Shown: in pieces, positions 27,467 to 39,400 of the stretch
Layout: every line of letters starts with the position of its first letter
Numbering within the stretch: the first letter of the stretch is position 1
Assembly (NCBI GenBank): GCA_030609325.1
Contig: JAUWCL010000004.1
Coordinates: forward strand, 1-64,000
Direction of reading: 5' to 3'
Source: Candidatus Krumholzibacteriota bacterium
GTDB lineage: Bacteria > Krumholzibacteriota > Krumholzibacteriia > Krumholzibacteriales > Krumholzibacteriaceae
Length of the DNA stretch: 64,000 bases
Translations under genes and position numbers: made by a program
The notes under the pieces: generated by a model
Told to the model about the DNA's origin: nothing
What the model saw: the letters and a program-made list of their open reading frames with translations, nothing else
The model's database searches: none

Positions 27467-28480
27467 TCAGCAGATCCGCGGCAGCAGGTCTCCATAAGGC
27501 AGGTCGACGACTCTCTCACCCCCGAAAGACGTCTTCATGATCACACAACCCACGGGTCCGGCGATCGCCTCGCCTATTATCGCTGCGTCCCTTCCCAGGT
27601 CCATGCCCCGCATCGCCTCGAGGACGGCATCGGCCTCGCCTGGATCGACGACCGCGACGAGTTTCCCCTCGTTTGCGATATTCAGCGGGTCGTATCCCAT
27701 CAGTTCGCACCCGTTCCTCACCGCTTCGGCAACCGGTATGAACCCTTCCTCTATCCTGACGCAGACGTTCGAATCGACCGCGATCTCGTTGAGTACGGCG
27801 GCAAGACCTCCCCTCGTGGCGTCGCGCATCGCCCTGATACCGGCAAAGTTCTCAAGCAGCGGCACGGTGAGTTTCGAAAGGGGCGCGGCATCGCTCTTCA
27901 GGTCGCTCCCGAAATCGATCCCCTCGCGCATGCTGAGAATCGCAAGACCGTGGTCACCTATCGTACCGCTTACGATGATCCTGTCTCCCTCCACTGCGAA
28001 ATCGGAAGAGAGGGATACGCCGGCGGGCACGACCCCTATCCCCGCCGTGTTGATGAAGATACCGTCGGCCTTCCCTCGGTCCACGACCTTGGTATCCCCC
28101 GTGACCACGGTCACGCCTGCCTCTTCGGCCGCAGCGCTTATCGAAGACGCGATCCTCTCGAGATCGGTCACGGGGAAGCCCTCCTCGATGATCATCGCGA
28201 GCGAGATGAACTTCGGCACGGCGCCGCAGACAGCCAGATCGTTGACCGTTCCGCAGACGGCGAGATGGCCGATGTCGCCGCCGGGAAAGAAGAGCGGGTG
28301 AACAACAAACGAATCGGTAGTAAAGGCAAGACGGCCGCCCGGTGCGTCGAACACGGCGCTGTCCTGGAGCGCGCCCTCCTGCCCGCCGACCGCGTCGACG
28401 AGAAAGGAGACAAGCTCCTTCATCATTATCCCGCCGCCGCCGTGGGCAAGGAGTATCTTCTCGTCCTCAAGCCTTCTCAT
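27467..28480 (-). CDS. hypE: [NiFe]-hydrogenase maturation protein HypE
   Basis: Dehydrates the carbamoyl group received from HypF to a thiocyanate, supplying CN ligands for the NiFe site. The 337-residue protein has the AIRS/PurM fold, an N-terminal LLAHGGGG motif, and ends in the invariant LPRIC with the modified C-terminal Cys. The start at ATG 28480 is supported by a strong GGAGG seven bases upstream. It follows hypF by 43 bases. No hypABCD or hydrogenase structural gene is present in the window. Confidence 0.95.
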   Translation of the reverse strand: MRRLEDEKILLAHGGGGIMMKELVSFLVDAVGGQEGALQDSAVFDAPGGRLAFTTDSFVVHPLFFPGGDIGHLAVCGTVNDLAVCGAVPKFISLAMIIEEGFPVTDLERIASSISAAAEEAGVTVVTGDTKVVDRGKADGIFINTAGIGVVPAGVSLSSDFAVEGDRIIVSGTIGDHGLAILSMREGIDFGSDLKSDAAPLSKLTVPLLENFAGIRAMRDATRGGLAAVLNEIAVDSNVCVRIEEGFIPVAEAVRNGCELMGYDPLNIANEGKLVAVVDPGEADAVLEAMRGMDLGRDAAIIGEAIAGPVGCVIMKTSFGGERVVDLPYGDLLPRIC

Positions 28481-28523
28481 TTTCCCGCCTCCCCTTTCGA
28501 TATGCTGCAAAACGTCATCCGCA

Positions 28524-30842
28524 TTATAGCGTACCCCTCGCGATCCTGGCGGCGGCAATCTGCACCTGCCCCAGCGAGACTCCGCCGTCGTTCGGAGGGA
28601 CCGTCCTGTGCATCAAAAAATCGATCCCCGTGCCGACCGAAAGCTCCATGATCCACTCGCAGAGCAGCCTGTTCTGAAAGACACCACCGGACAGGACCGC
28701 CGTCGAGCATCCGTTCAGCGCCGCCAGTCTGACGGCAGTATCCACTATCATCCCGGCGACGCTCTCGTGGAACGCCGCTGCTATCTCCGAAGCAGGCACT
28801 CCCGTGCCGAGGTCATCCAGTATCCCCGCGATCACCGGAGCGGCGTCGATATCGATCGGATGACCCTTTCCGTATCCGAAGGAGTACCGCTTCCCGGCCG
28901 GGCCCGTCTCGAGCGCAAGGCTTTCGAGGGCAATCGCCGCCTGGGCCTCGTAGCTCACCCGCAGGCCGAGCCCGAGAAGGCCCGCCACCGCGTCGAAAAG
29001 CCTTCCGGCGCTTGAGGTCATCATCGAGTTGATGTTGCGGGCGGCCATTTCCATAATGATCTCCGCGGGGAGGTCGCCGAGCGGCAGCCCGGGGGGAGCG
29101 TTGTCGACAGCCGAGTCCCCGAACAGCTCGCGCAGGTACATCAGCGACATCCTCCACGGTTCCCTCACGGCCTTCTCACCGCCGGGTAACGGGACGTGTT
29201 TAAGGTGAGCGAGCCTCCGGAAATCCTGCGGGCGCGCCAGCAGGAACTCCCCACCCCAGAGGGTGCCGTCGCCCCCGTACCCCGTACCGTCGAACGAAAC
29301 GCCGATTACGGACTCGCTCAGACCATACTCGGCCATGACGCTGACCGCGTGGGCGTGATGGTGCTGCACCCTGATTATCCTGTCGGCGGCGAGCACGCCG
29401 GCTATCCTCGACGTGAAATAATCTGGGTGCATGTCCCTCACTATGACCGCGGGCGATACCTCGAGCATCCTCTCGAAGGAAACGAGCTCGCGGCGGTAGT
29501 TCTCCTGGCTCCTGTAGTCGCCGAGGTCCCCGAGATGGGGCGAGACGAAGGCCGAATCGCCCCTCGTCAGGGCGAAGGTCCCCTTTTCCTGACCCCCGAG
29601 GCCGAGAATACAGACATCGGCACCCGGGCTGATCGGGACCGGATCGGGCACGAATCCGCGCGCGCGACGTACCGGCATCGGCACGCCGCCGGGGACAAAG
29701 AATATCGAGTCGTCGCACTTGTGCGCTATCCGTCTGTCGTTGACGAGGGCCGCGTCGGCTATCGTTCCGAGTATCCCGTGAAGCTCCTCCTCGTTCGAGA
29801 TAAGCGGCTCATCGGCGAAATTGGCCGAGGACATCACGAGGGCCTCGAAATCCTCCATGAGCAGGTGATGAACCGGCGTATAGGGCAGGAAAGCCCCGGT
29901 GAATGCGTTCCCGGGAGCTATCTCAGCAGGGAGCAGCCCCGGTTCCTTCCTCCGCAGGAGGACGATCGGAGCCTCCGGAGACAGCAGCAGCCTCCGCTCG
30001 GCCTCTCCCGTCTCGCAACACCTCTCGAGAGTATCGATATCGCGGAACATAACAGCGAAAGGCTTTTTGGGGCGCTTCTTACGCTCGCGGAGGGTGGAGA
30101 CCGCATCCGCGCTGCCGGCGAGGCAGGCGAGGTGATATCCTCCCAGACCCTTGACGGCAAGTATCCTGCCGGCGGCGATCAGTCTCTTCGTTTCGGCGAC
30201 CGGGTCGCCGGGTATCTCCCGGCGTTCAGCGTCGATCAGAATCAGCCGCGGCCCGCAGTTCGGACAGGAGATCGGCTCTGCGTGGAACCTCCTGTCGGAA
30301 GGATCGGCGTACTGCCCGCGGCACAGATCGTCCATCTCGAACTCGCTCATCGTGGTGAGCGGCCGGTCGTACGGCAGCCCCTCGATTATCGTGAATCTCG
30401 GGCCGCAGTTGGTGCAGTTGATGAAGGGGTACCTGTGCCTCGGATCCTCAGGATCGCCCATCTCGCGCAGACAGTCGGCGCAGACGGCAGTGTCAACCGG
30501 ATAGAGGGCGTCCGAGCCTCCCCCCTCCTCGCTGGCGACGATTACAAATTCGCTCTCGCCGGTCGCTTCGACGGCCTCCGCTTCGAGCGAATCGATCCTC
30601 GCAAGTGGCGGCAGGTCATTCTCGAGTGCCGAGGCGAACGACAGGATCACCTCACGCGATCCCTCTACCTCTATCACGACACCGCGCCTGGTGTTCCTCA
30701 CGAATCCGGCGAGACCGGCCTCCACGGCCTCCCTGTATATCGAGGGCCTGAAACCCACCCCCTGCACCCGTCCCCTGACGGTCAGAGCGAGCCTTCCGGC
30801 TTCCCCCTCGATCTTCGATTCGAATATCTTCCGTATATCCAT
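28524..30842 (-). CDS. hypF: Carbamoyltransferase HypF
   Basis: Makes carbamoyl-adenylate from carbamoyl phosphate and ATP and passes the carbamoyl group to HypE. The 772-residue protein has the full order: an acylphosphatase domain (RGRVQGVGFRPSIYR), two zinc fingers (CxxC pairs in CADCLREMG/CTNCGPR and CRGQYADP/CPNCGPR), a YrdC-like domain, and a Kae1/TobZ-like domain with HHHAH and FDGTGYGGDGTLWGGEF. Start ATG 30842 gives the usual length; a longer frame to 30944 is not family-like. It forms a two-gene unit with hypE. Confidence 0.96.
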   Translation of the reverse strand: MDIRKIFESKIEGEAGRLALTVRGRVQGVGFRPSIYREAVEAGLAGFVRNTRRGVVIEVEGSREVILSFASALENDLPPLARIDSLEAEAVEATGESEFVIVASEEGGGSDALYPVDTAVCADCLREMGDPEDPRHRYPFINCTNCGPRFTIIEGLPYDRPLTTMSEFEMDDLCRGQYADPSDRRFHAEPISCPNCGPRLILIDAERREIPGDPVAETKRLIAAGRILAVKGLGGYHLACLAGSADAVSTLRERKKRPKKPFAVMFRDIDTLERCCETGEAERRLLLSPEAPIVLLRRKEPGLLPAEIAPGNAFTGAFLPYTPVHHLLMEDFEALVMSSANFADEPLISNEEELHGILGTIADAALVNDRRIAHKCDDSIFFVPGGVPMPVRRARGFVPDPVPISPGADVCILGLGGQEKGTFALTRGDSAFVSPHLGDLGDYRSQENYRRELVSFERMLEVSPAVIVRDMHPDYFTSRIAGVLAADRIIRVQHHHAHAVSVMAEYGLSESVIGVSFDGTGYGGDGTLWGGEFLLARPQDFRRLAHLKHVPLPGGEKAVREPWRMSLMYLRELFGDSAVDNAPPGLPLGDLPAEIIMEMAARNINSMMTSSAGRLFDAVAGLLGLGLRVSYEAQAAIALESLALETGPAGKRYSFGYGKGHPIDIDAAPVIAGILDDLGTGVPASEIAAAFHESVAGMIVDTAVRLAALNGCSTAVLSGGVFQNRLLCEWIMELSVGTGIDFLMHRTVPPNDGGVSLGQVQIAAARIARGTL

Positions 30843-31169
30843 AGAGCACTGTCGCAGAATGAAAAATGTCGTATTAAGATACCGGCGAAAGGCGCTCTTT
30901 TCCAGCAAAAACGCCCTGAATCTGATGATCGAGCCCATTACCATCTACGTCATGAAACTCGTCATAGCGCTCCTGTTCAGGGACGTTGCAGGCCTCGTAT
31001 TCGCCGGCGCTACCTGGCACCCTGACTGCTGTGAACAGCCTGACGATCCACCATTCGCCTGATCGCTTCGGGACCTTCGCATAACCCTTACCTCCGGTTA
31101 CGGGAAAGGGCCCGCTTCCGGCGGACCCCCTACCCGTAAATAACCGTTATCCCGTTGCTTTATTCGATC
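30843..31169. other. Intergenic region with imperfect long hairpin
   Basis: No gene is supported between hypF and the M3 peptidase gene. A GC-rich imperfect hairpin has GGTTACGGG (31096-31104) pairing with CCCGTAAATAACC (31133-31145), with further GGG/CCC pairs inside. It lies just after the peptidase stop on the minus strand. It lacks a clean T-run, so it is only a possible transcript end. Confidence 0.4.
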
Positions 31170-33269
31170 CTAGTTCAGGCCCCTTCTCTCGAGAAGCGGC
31201 TGGATGCTCGGAATCGCTCCCCTGAACTGCACGTACAGCTTCATCGGATCCTCCGAGCCGCCCTTGGCCAGGATGTTCTCCCTGAACAGCTGCGCCGTCT
31301 GGCGGTCGAATATGCCGTTCTCCATGAACGCCTGGAAGGCGTCGGCGTCGAGCACCTCCGCCCAGATGTAGCTGTAGTAGCCCGAGGCGTATCCGCTCGT
31401 GAAGATATGCCTGAAATATGTCGACCTGTACCTCGACTTGATCTCGGGGATAAGGCCGATGTTGCCGAGCGACTCGTTCTCGAACTCCCTCACGTCCATC
31501 TCGAAATGCTTGTCGATCGTGTGGTAGTCCATGTCGAGCAGCGAAGCGGCGAGGTACTCGGTCGCGGCGAAGCCCTGGTTGAACTGCTTCGCCTTCTTGA
31601 TCTTCTCGATCAGTTTATCGGGGATCGGCTCGCCCGTCTTATAGTGCTTCGCATACATCTTAAGCACCGCCGGGTCGGTCGCCCAGTTCTCCATGATCTG
31701 CGAAGGCAGCTCGACAAAGTCGGTCGCGACCGCAGTGCCGGTCAGGCTCTGGTAGGAACCGTCGGAGAGAAGGCCGTGAAGTCCGTGGCCCAGCTCGTGG
31801 AAAAGCGTGTTGACCTCGTCGAAGGTCAGCAGCGAGGGCATGTCGCCCGTCGGCTTGGAGAAGTTGCCAACGTTGTAGACGAGGGGAGCAACCATCTCGC
31901 CGTCGATCGTCCTCGACTGCTTGCGGAACGTGCCCATCCAGGCGCCGCCCCTCTTGCTCTCCCTGGGAAAGTAGTCGCAGAAGAATATTCCGATATGGCT
32001 GCCGTCCTCCTCCTTGACCTCGAACACACGGACGTCTTCGTGATACGTCGGTACGTCCTCGATCTCGGTGAAGGTGATGCCCCAGAGCCTGTTGACTGTC
32101 TCGAACGCACCGTCCATCACGCTGTCGAGCGGGAAGTAGGGCTTCAGGATCTCGTCGTCGAGATCGTACTTCTCCTTCTTCAGCTTCTCAGCGTAGTACC
32201 ACCAGTCCCAGCTCTCGAGCTCGAAACCGCCGCCCTCGCGGTCGATTATCTCCTGGAAAAGAGCGCGCTCCTCTTTCGCTTTCGCCAGCGCCGGCGTCCA
32301 GAGCTGGCCAAGGAGGTCGTATACGTTCTCGGGGACTTTCGCCATCGATTCCTCGAGGGCGAAGTGCGCGTAGGTCTTGTAGCCGAGGAGGTTAGACCTG
32401 TCGAGCCTCAGTGCTGTTATCTTCTCTATGATCTTCTTGTTGTCGAGATCGTCGCCGTTGTCGCCCATCATGAACCAGGCCCTGTAGATCTTCTCGCGGA
32501 GGTCCCTCCTCCCGGAGTACTGGAGGAAAGGGATCCAGCTCGGCTTGTGGAGGGTAAAAAGCCACTTGCCTTCGTAACCCCTGGCCGCGGCGGCCTCGGC
32601 GGCGGCGCTGACTACGAAATCGGGCAGGCCGGCGAGGGCCTTCTCGTCTTCCAGAACCATCTCGAACCTGTTCGTCTCCTTCAGGATGTTCTCGCCGAAC
32701 TGGAGTGTCAGGACGGAAAGCTCCTTGTTGATCGCGCGGAGTTTCTCCTTGTCCTCGACGCCGAGGTCGGCACCGTTGCGTACGAACCGCTTGTAGTAAT
32801 CGTCGAGCAGCTTGTCCTGCTCTGGAATAAGCGCGAGCGACAACCTCTTCTTGTGGACTGCCTTGACCCTCCGGAAAAGGTTGTCGTTGAGGATGATGTT
32901 ATCCCGATGCTCGGACAGCAACGGGGCTGCTTCCTTCGCTATCGCCTGCATCTGCTCGCTGGTGACCGCCGAATTGAGGCTGAAGAAGACCTCGGTGACC
33001 CTGTCGAGCAGCTCGCCGCTGTACTCGACGGCGAGGATCGTGTTCTCGAAGGTCGGTTCCTCAGCTCTGCCTGCGATCGCGTCGATCTCTGACTGGTGCT
33101 GCAGTATCCCTTCCCTCATGGCGGGCATGTAATGCTCTTCCTCTATCTCGGAAAAGGATGGGATCTGGTAAGGCGTGTCCCACTCCGTGAAGAACGGATT
33201 CTGCTCCTGCGGCGAGCACGCAAGCAGCAGCAGGACGACCAGCAGTGGCGCGAAAAACTTTCTCTTCAT
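31170..33269 (-). CDS. M3-family oligopeptidase, predicted lipoprotein
   Basis: A 699-residue zinc peptidase of the Dcp/oligopeptidase A group. The HEXXH site is HELGH (491-495) in TLFHELGHGLHG, with the later Glu ligand region FVELPSQIMENW and the GYASGYYSYIWAE substrate loop all present. Unlike cytosolic Dcp or PrlC it begins with a lipoprotein signal, LLLLACSPQ with lipid-acceptor Cys near 18, so it should be membrane-anchored outside the cytoplasm. AGGAGG lies upstream of the start. A role in periplasmic peptide turnover is inferred. Confidence 0.93.
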   Translation of the reverse strand: MKRKFFAPLLVVLLLLACSPQEQNPFFTEWDTPYQIPSFSEIEEEHYMPAMREGILQHQSEIDAIAGRAEEPTFENTILAVEYSGELLDRVTEVFFSLNSAVTSEQMQAIAKEAAPLLSEHRDNIILNDNLFRRVKAVHKKRLSLALIPEQDKLLDDYYKRFVRNGADLGVEDKEKLRAINKELSVLTLQFGENILKETNRFEMVLEDEKALAGLPDFVVSAAAEAAAARGYEGKWLFTLHKPSWIPFLQYSGRRDLREKIYRAWFMMGDNGDDLDNKKIIEKITALRLDRSNLLGYKTYAHFALEESMAKVPENVYDLLGQLWTPALAKAKEERALFQEIIDREGGGFELESWDWWYYAEKLKKEKYDLDDEILKPYFPLDSVMDGAFETVNRLWGITFTEIEDVPTYHEDVRVFEVKEEDGSHIGIFFCDYFPRESKRGGAWMGTFRKQSRTIDGEMVAPLVYNVGNFSKPTGDMPSLLTFDEVNTLFHELGHGLHGLLSDGSYQSLTGTAVATDFVELPSQIMENWATDPAVLKMYAKHYKTGEPIPDKLIEKIKKAKQFNQGFAATEYLAASLLDMDYHTIDKHFEMDVREFENESLGNIGLIPEIKSRYRSTYFRHIFTSGYASGYYSYIWAEVLDADAFQAFMENGIFDRQTAQLFRENILAKGGSEDPMKLYVQFRGAIPSIQPLLERRGLN

Positions 33270-33385
33270 CCCTTCATTCCTCCTGTCGAAATGGGATATG
33301 TTGCTTCAGGACCGGCGCACCGGGCGTACGAGAGATAATACGTAACACCCCGTACCATGTCAACAAGCGGAAACCCCGCCCGGCG

Positions 33386-34504
<1,119 letters not shown>

Positions 34505-34508
<4 letters not shown>

Positions 34509-36490
34509 TTATGCTCCCCGGCCGGCGGCGCGGCCTTGGGAGCTGGAATCCTGATGATAAAGGTGGTCCCTACGCCCGGCTTGCTCCTGACCTGGATCTT
34601 GCCGTTGTGCTCCTCGATGATCCGGTATGCGATGGCCAGCCCGAGCCCCGTGCCTCCCTTGGCCCTCTTCGTGGTGAAGAACGGATTGAATATCTGCTTT
34701 ACTGTGCTCTCGTTCATCCCCTTGCCGTTGTCCTCGACGAGGATGGTTATCATTCCCTTCTCGTAATGTGTCGCCACCTTGATCATACCCCTGCGTCCGT
34801 CGGGCATCGCCTGGCTGGCGTTGACAATCAGGTTGACCAGCACCTGCTCTATCTTCTGCGAATTGCCGGTGAATGCGGGAACGCCCGGAGAGAGATCGAA
34901 CTCGATGTCGGCGTGCTTGTAAACCTCGTTGTAAACGAGCCTCGCCGCAGTCTCTATCAGCGTGTTTATGTCGACCTGGTCGACGAGGAGACCCTCGTCC
35001 TTGCGGGTAAAGGTCCTGAGACCTTCGACGATCGCCTTGATCCTCTCCGACCCGTGCGCCATATCGTCGACGAGCGTCATGATGTGCTCGCGGAAGAAAT
35101 CGTAGTTCAGCCTGGCGATCTTCAGGTCGGGGTGCTCCTTGACGTAGTCGTCGACTATCGGCAGCATGTCCTCGAGCGACTGCTGAATGATCCTGATGTT
35201 TCCCCGGATGAACTGGTTCGGGTTATTTATCTCGTGCCCGATGCCGCTGACGAGCTGGCCGATCGAGGCGAGCTTGTCTGCCTGCTGGAGCTGCTGGTCA
35301 TACGTCTTCTCGAGTGTGATATCGCGGTAGAACTCGAGTATCCCGTCGACCTCGTGGTCCTGGTTGAACACGGGAAGGGCATGGACCTGGACATACCGCT
35401 CGTCCATCTTCATCGTCAGCATCACCGGCGTCTTGTCGCGGAGGATCCTCGCCAGGCGGCAGTCCTCACACGGCTTGTCGCGATGAAAATAGCTCGTGTA
35501 GCAGTAGGTCCCCGGCTCGATATCATCCCGGTTCGTCATCACGACCTTGTGCTTCTTGTCGATCAGGACGACGTCGTCGGGGATAACCTTGAACATCGTC
35601 TCGAGCCTCGACTTCGACTCCTCCCACCCCCCCTTGACGCGATCGAGGTACGAATCGACTATGCTCAGCTTGTTCTTCTGCTCCTCGAGCTCCTTCGTCC
35701 TCGATTCGATCTCGCCGCGCAGCTGCTCGAGGCGCTTGTTGTAGTCCTCTTCCTCTTCCTCCATCAGGTGGATCTTTTCCCCGAACTCCTTGCGCTCGAG
35801 GGCCACCTTGAGGCTTCTCCCGATCTCGTCGAGCAGCTTACGCTCCTCGGGAAGGAGTTCATGGTCGTCGTCTTGATAACCGACGAGGATCTCGCCCTTT
35901 TCCTCCTTCGCCACTACCAGCGGCACCCTGAGATGGTTTTTCGACGTCGGTTTCTGTCCGTACTCTACTCCCAGGTACCTCGAGTATATGACCACCTCAT
36001 CGGGATAGAGCATCCCCTGTCCGAGCGTCCTGGGAAATCGTGTGAAAAAATCGGGGATAGACAAGGAACCCTCGATCAGTTCAGCGACGCTGTAGAGGCA
36101 GGCGAGTTCCTTGATCCTCTCGTCCTTCTCCCACGCGTCGCCCCTGGTCAGACCCTCGAGCCTGTTTCCGAAGAGAGGGTAGACGTCGCCGTCATCGCCG
36201 ATCAGGTACCCGGCCTTGAGCGGAATGTGCAAGGAACCGTCGTCCTCTGTGGATAGGACCACAATTCCGCGGGTCCCTGCCTTCGCCTGGCTCATCGCCG
36301 ACCTGACGGTGGCGACGGAGAAACTGGTGAGCAGTTCCTCAATCGATCTGCCCTTGAGCGGTCCGTTATCGGGGAATGCGTCCGAGGCGATTTCCTCGCT
36401 TGCGTGAATCACCTTCGCGTTCTCGTCGAGCACAAGGAGGTAGTCGAAGCTTTCCTCCATGAAATCGAAGAAATTCTCGAGCTTCAGCAT
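34505..36490 (-). CDS. Soluble PAS/GAF sensor histidine kinase with Cys-PAS domain
   Basis: A 661-residue kinase without TM helices: N-terminal PAS (1-110), GAF-like domain (about 125-235), long coiled coil (240-300), and a second PAS whose CYTSYF and CEDCRLARIL cysteines could bind a metal or sense redox state. HisKA has phospho-acceptor at about H419 (GIGHEINNPNQF). The HATPase has N-box VLVNLIVNASQAM, G1 EDNGKGM and GGTGLGLAI. It lies four bases after the GltD-NuoG fusion gene and overlaps the receiver gene, so it is part of the redox operon. A cytosolic redox or flavin-state sensor is inferred. Confidence 0.9.
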
Positions 36491-36494
36491 ACTG

Positions 36495-39400
36495 TCACCT
36501 TACCCTGAACCGTCCCGTACCCACTTCGCGGATCTCCTTCCTGTACCTGCCCGTATGCGTGAGCGGCGGCATGAGCACGCTCTTTCCCGCGCCCGGGCCG
36601 GCGGCCGCCAGCCTGGCCTCAGCGCCGCGTTTCCTCCCCTGACCGGTGTTCCAGTACCACGGAAGCAGTTTTTTCGCGTTTTTCTCAACCACCGAACGAA
36701 GCTGCGCCGCCGTATCGTCGACATCCTTCAGCCCGAACTCCGACGCGAGCCCCTCGAGCACTTCCCTGCCCGACGATCCGGCCGGCGGCTCGACTGCTCG
36801 GCTGTATTCGACAACCCTGCCCTCGAAGTTGCATCTCGTGCCCTCAGTTTCGAGGAAGGTCGATCCGGGAAGCACGACGTCGGCAAAGCGCGTCGTCTCC
36901 GTATCGGTCCAGTCGATCGCCGCGAGGAATTCTATGTTCTGCAGCCACGAACCGGTCGCGCCCCAGGCCATCGGGTCCTCGCCTATTACGAGGGCCCCCC
37001 TGATCTCACCTTTCTCAAGGAGCTCGAGCAGCTCCTTTCTTGTATGGGCGCCCTCAGCTTTTTCCGGGGGGGCGGTCCTGCCCGGCGCAAAGGCCGGGTC
37101 GGCGCCCGTTACCGCGAGGCCGGCCGTGTTGGAGAAGGTCCTCGGGAGGAGGAGCTCCGCCGACGCTCCGGCCGCCCTGAGCAGAACAACGAGGTTCGCC
37201 AGCGTCTCCATGTCGCCGGCCGACTGGTCCTGCCTGCGGTCGGGGCTGTGGATGATCACTATATTCTTCGCGCCTGCTATCATCTCCGCCGCTTCTTTCA
37301 TCTTTTCTTCGTCCACGCCGCTCACGACCACGGCCGCTGCGGCTGTCGCGTCGAGTGCTGCGGTGAATTCCTTCCCGCCCGGCATCGCCGCGATTTTCTT
37401 CGCGTCGATAGCCCCGCTGTCGATAAGAGCCTTTATAATGCCGCTCCATAGGATAGCGGCCGTGCCCCTCATCGGGTCCATAGTGACGCTGGCCAGGTGC
37501 TGATCGGTCATGTCGAGGGTCGAATTCGAGACGATGAACTTCGCCCCGTTCCGTACCGCATCAATCACGTCGACCGCGAGGATCAGGTGGTCCGATTCAA
37601 GCGAGGTATTGTTGCAGATGATCAGGTCGGCGCCTGCGAGGCAGGACCTGTCGGCTGTCGACGCTGTGAATCCGAGAATCCCGTCGAGCGTTCCGGCTTC
37701 GCTGCCCGTCCCGAGCATCGACAGGGAAACGATGTTGTTCGTACCTATCGCCTCGCGAGCTATCCGCGCTGCGAGGAACATCTCCTCGCTCGTCAACTCG
37801 GGCGATACGAAGACCCCGACCTTGTCGGCGCCGTACTTGTCCGCTATCGAGAACAGCCCGGAGACGACCTCCTGCTGGGCGGCGCACATATCGATATTCT
37901 CGCGCTTGCTGCCGCTCCGCATCAGCGGTGCGGTGAGCCTCTTGTGCCTGATGAAAAGCTCCTGCCCGAATCTGCCGTAGCGGCAGAGGTACGCTCCCGC
38001 CACGTCGGGCGTCGTCGTGAAGTACCGGTCCTCGCCAAACTTCCTGACGCTCATCTCGCAGGCGAGCGAGCAAAAGGCGCAGTTCGTCTCGATGACCTCG
38101 TCGTAGAGCGCAGCCCTCCCGGGAAAGGGATACTTGACCGTCAGCGCAGCCGTCGGGCACGAGTCGACGCAGTTTCCGCAACTCACGCAGCTCGTCTCGA
38201 CGAGAGGATCGTTCATCGCGGGACGCATCTCCGTCCTGAATCCCCGGCCGACCAGGCCGATCGCCGAGATAGGAAGGACCCGTTCGCATGTCCTGATACA
38301 CCTCGCGCAGAGGATGCACTTGTTCGGATCGTATATGATGTATGGATGCCGATCGTCTACCTTGTGCTTACGCGCGTATCCCTTGTACTTCTCCATGTCG
38401 ACGCCGTACTTCTCCGCCCCGAGCCTCAGGTCGCAGTCGTAGAACCTCACGCACCCGCACGAGAGGCAGCGGTCGCATTCGTGGACGTTGTCCTCGAACT
38501 CGAAGCCGGTGGCTACCTCGCCAAAGCTGCCGCGGCGTTCCTCGACATCGATGAAATGGACCTCGTGCCTCGGGCTCTCCTTCACATCGCCGAGTTCGGT
38601 CTTTCCGGGCTTCGCCCAGAACTCCTTACGCACGACGAACGGCTCGGCGGGCACTTCTTCACCCCTGAGGAAGGCTTCGATCGCCTTCGCCGCCCTCTGG
38701 CCGTCCCTGATCGCATCGATAACGACCGTCGGCCCGTCGTCGGCGGCGTCGCCGCCGGCGAAAACACCCTCGACGTTCGTCTTCATCGTAGCCAGGTCGA
38801 CAACATACGTGTTCCAGCGGGTCAGCTCTATCTCCTCGCCGTCGAGAACGGTCAACCCGTCGAGAACGGTATTCTGACCGATGGACGATATCGCCATCTG
38901 GCAGGGCAGGTCGTATTCCGAACCTTCCAGCGGCACGGGGCGCCGGCGTCCGGAATCGTCCGGCTCTCCGAGCTTCATCCGCTGGCACCTGATCGCCCTG
39001 AGCTTTCCGTTCTCCGCCACGATACCTACGGGAGCGGCGAGCTCCATTATCTCTATGCCCTCCTCAAGGCATTCCTCTATTTCCATCCTGTCGGCGGGCA
39101 TCTCGTCCTTCGTCCGCCGGTAGAGCACGATGACCTTGTCCGCACCGAGGCGCCACGCCGTCCTCGCGACGTCCATCGCCGTATTGCCGCCACCCACCAC
39201 GACTACCGTTCCGGTCAACGGCTCGGGCTTCTCGTTCATCACGGGAAGGAAATCGGCGCCGGTCAGGACGCCCTCCGTATCGAACTCCCCCTCGACTCTC
39301 ATCGGCTTGCCCGTCCACGCGCCGGCGCCGAGGAACACGGCGTCGTGTTTCTTCCGCAGCTCGTCGAGCGTGACGTCCTTACCGACACGGACGTTGTAAT

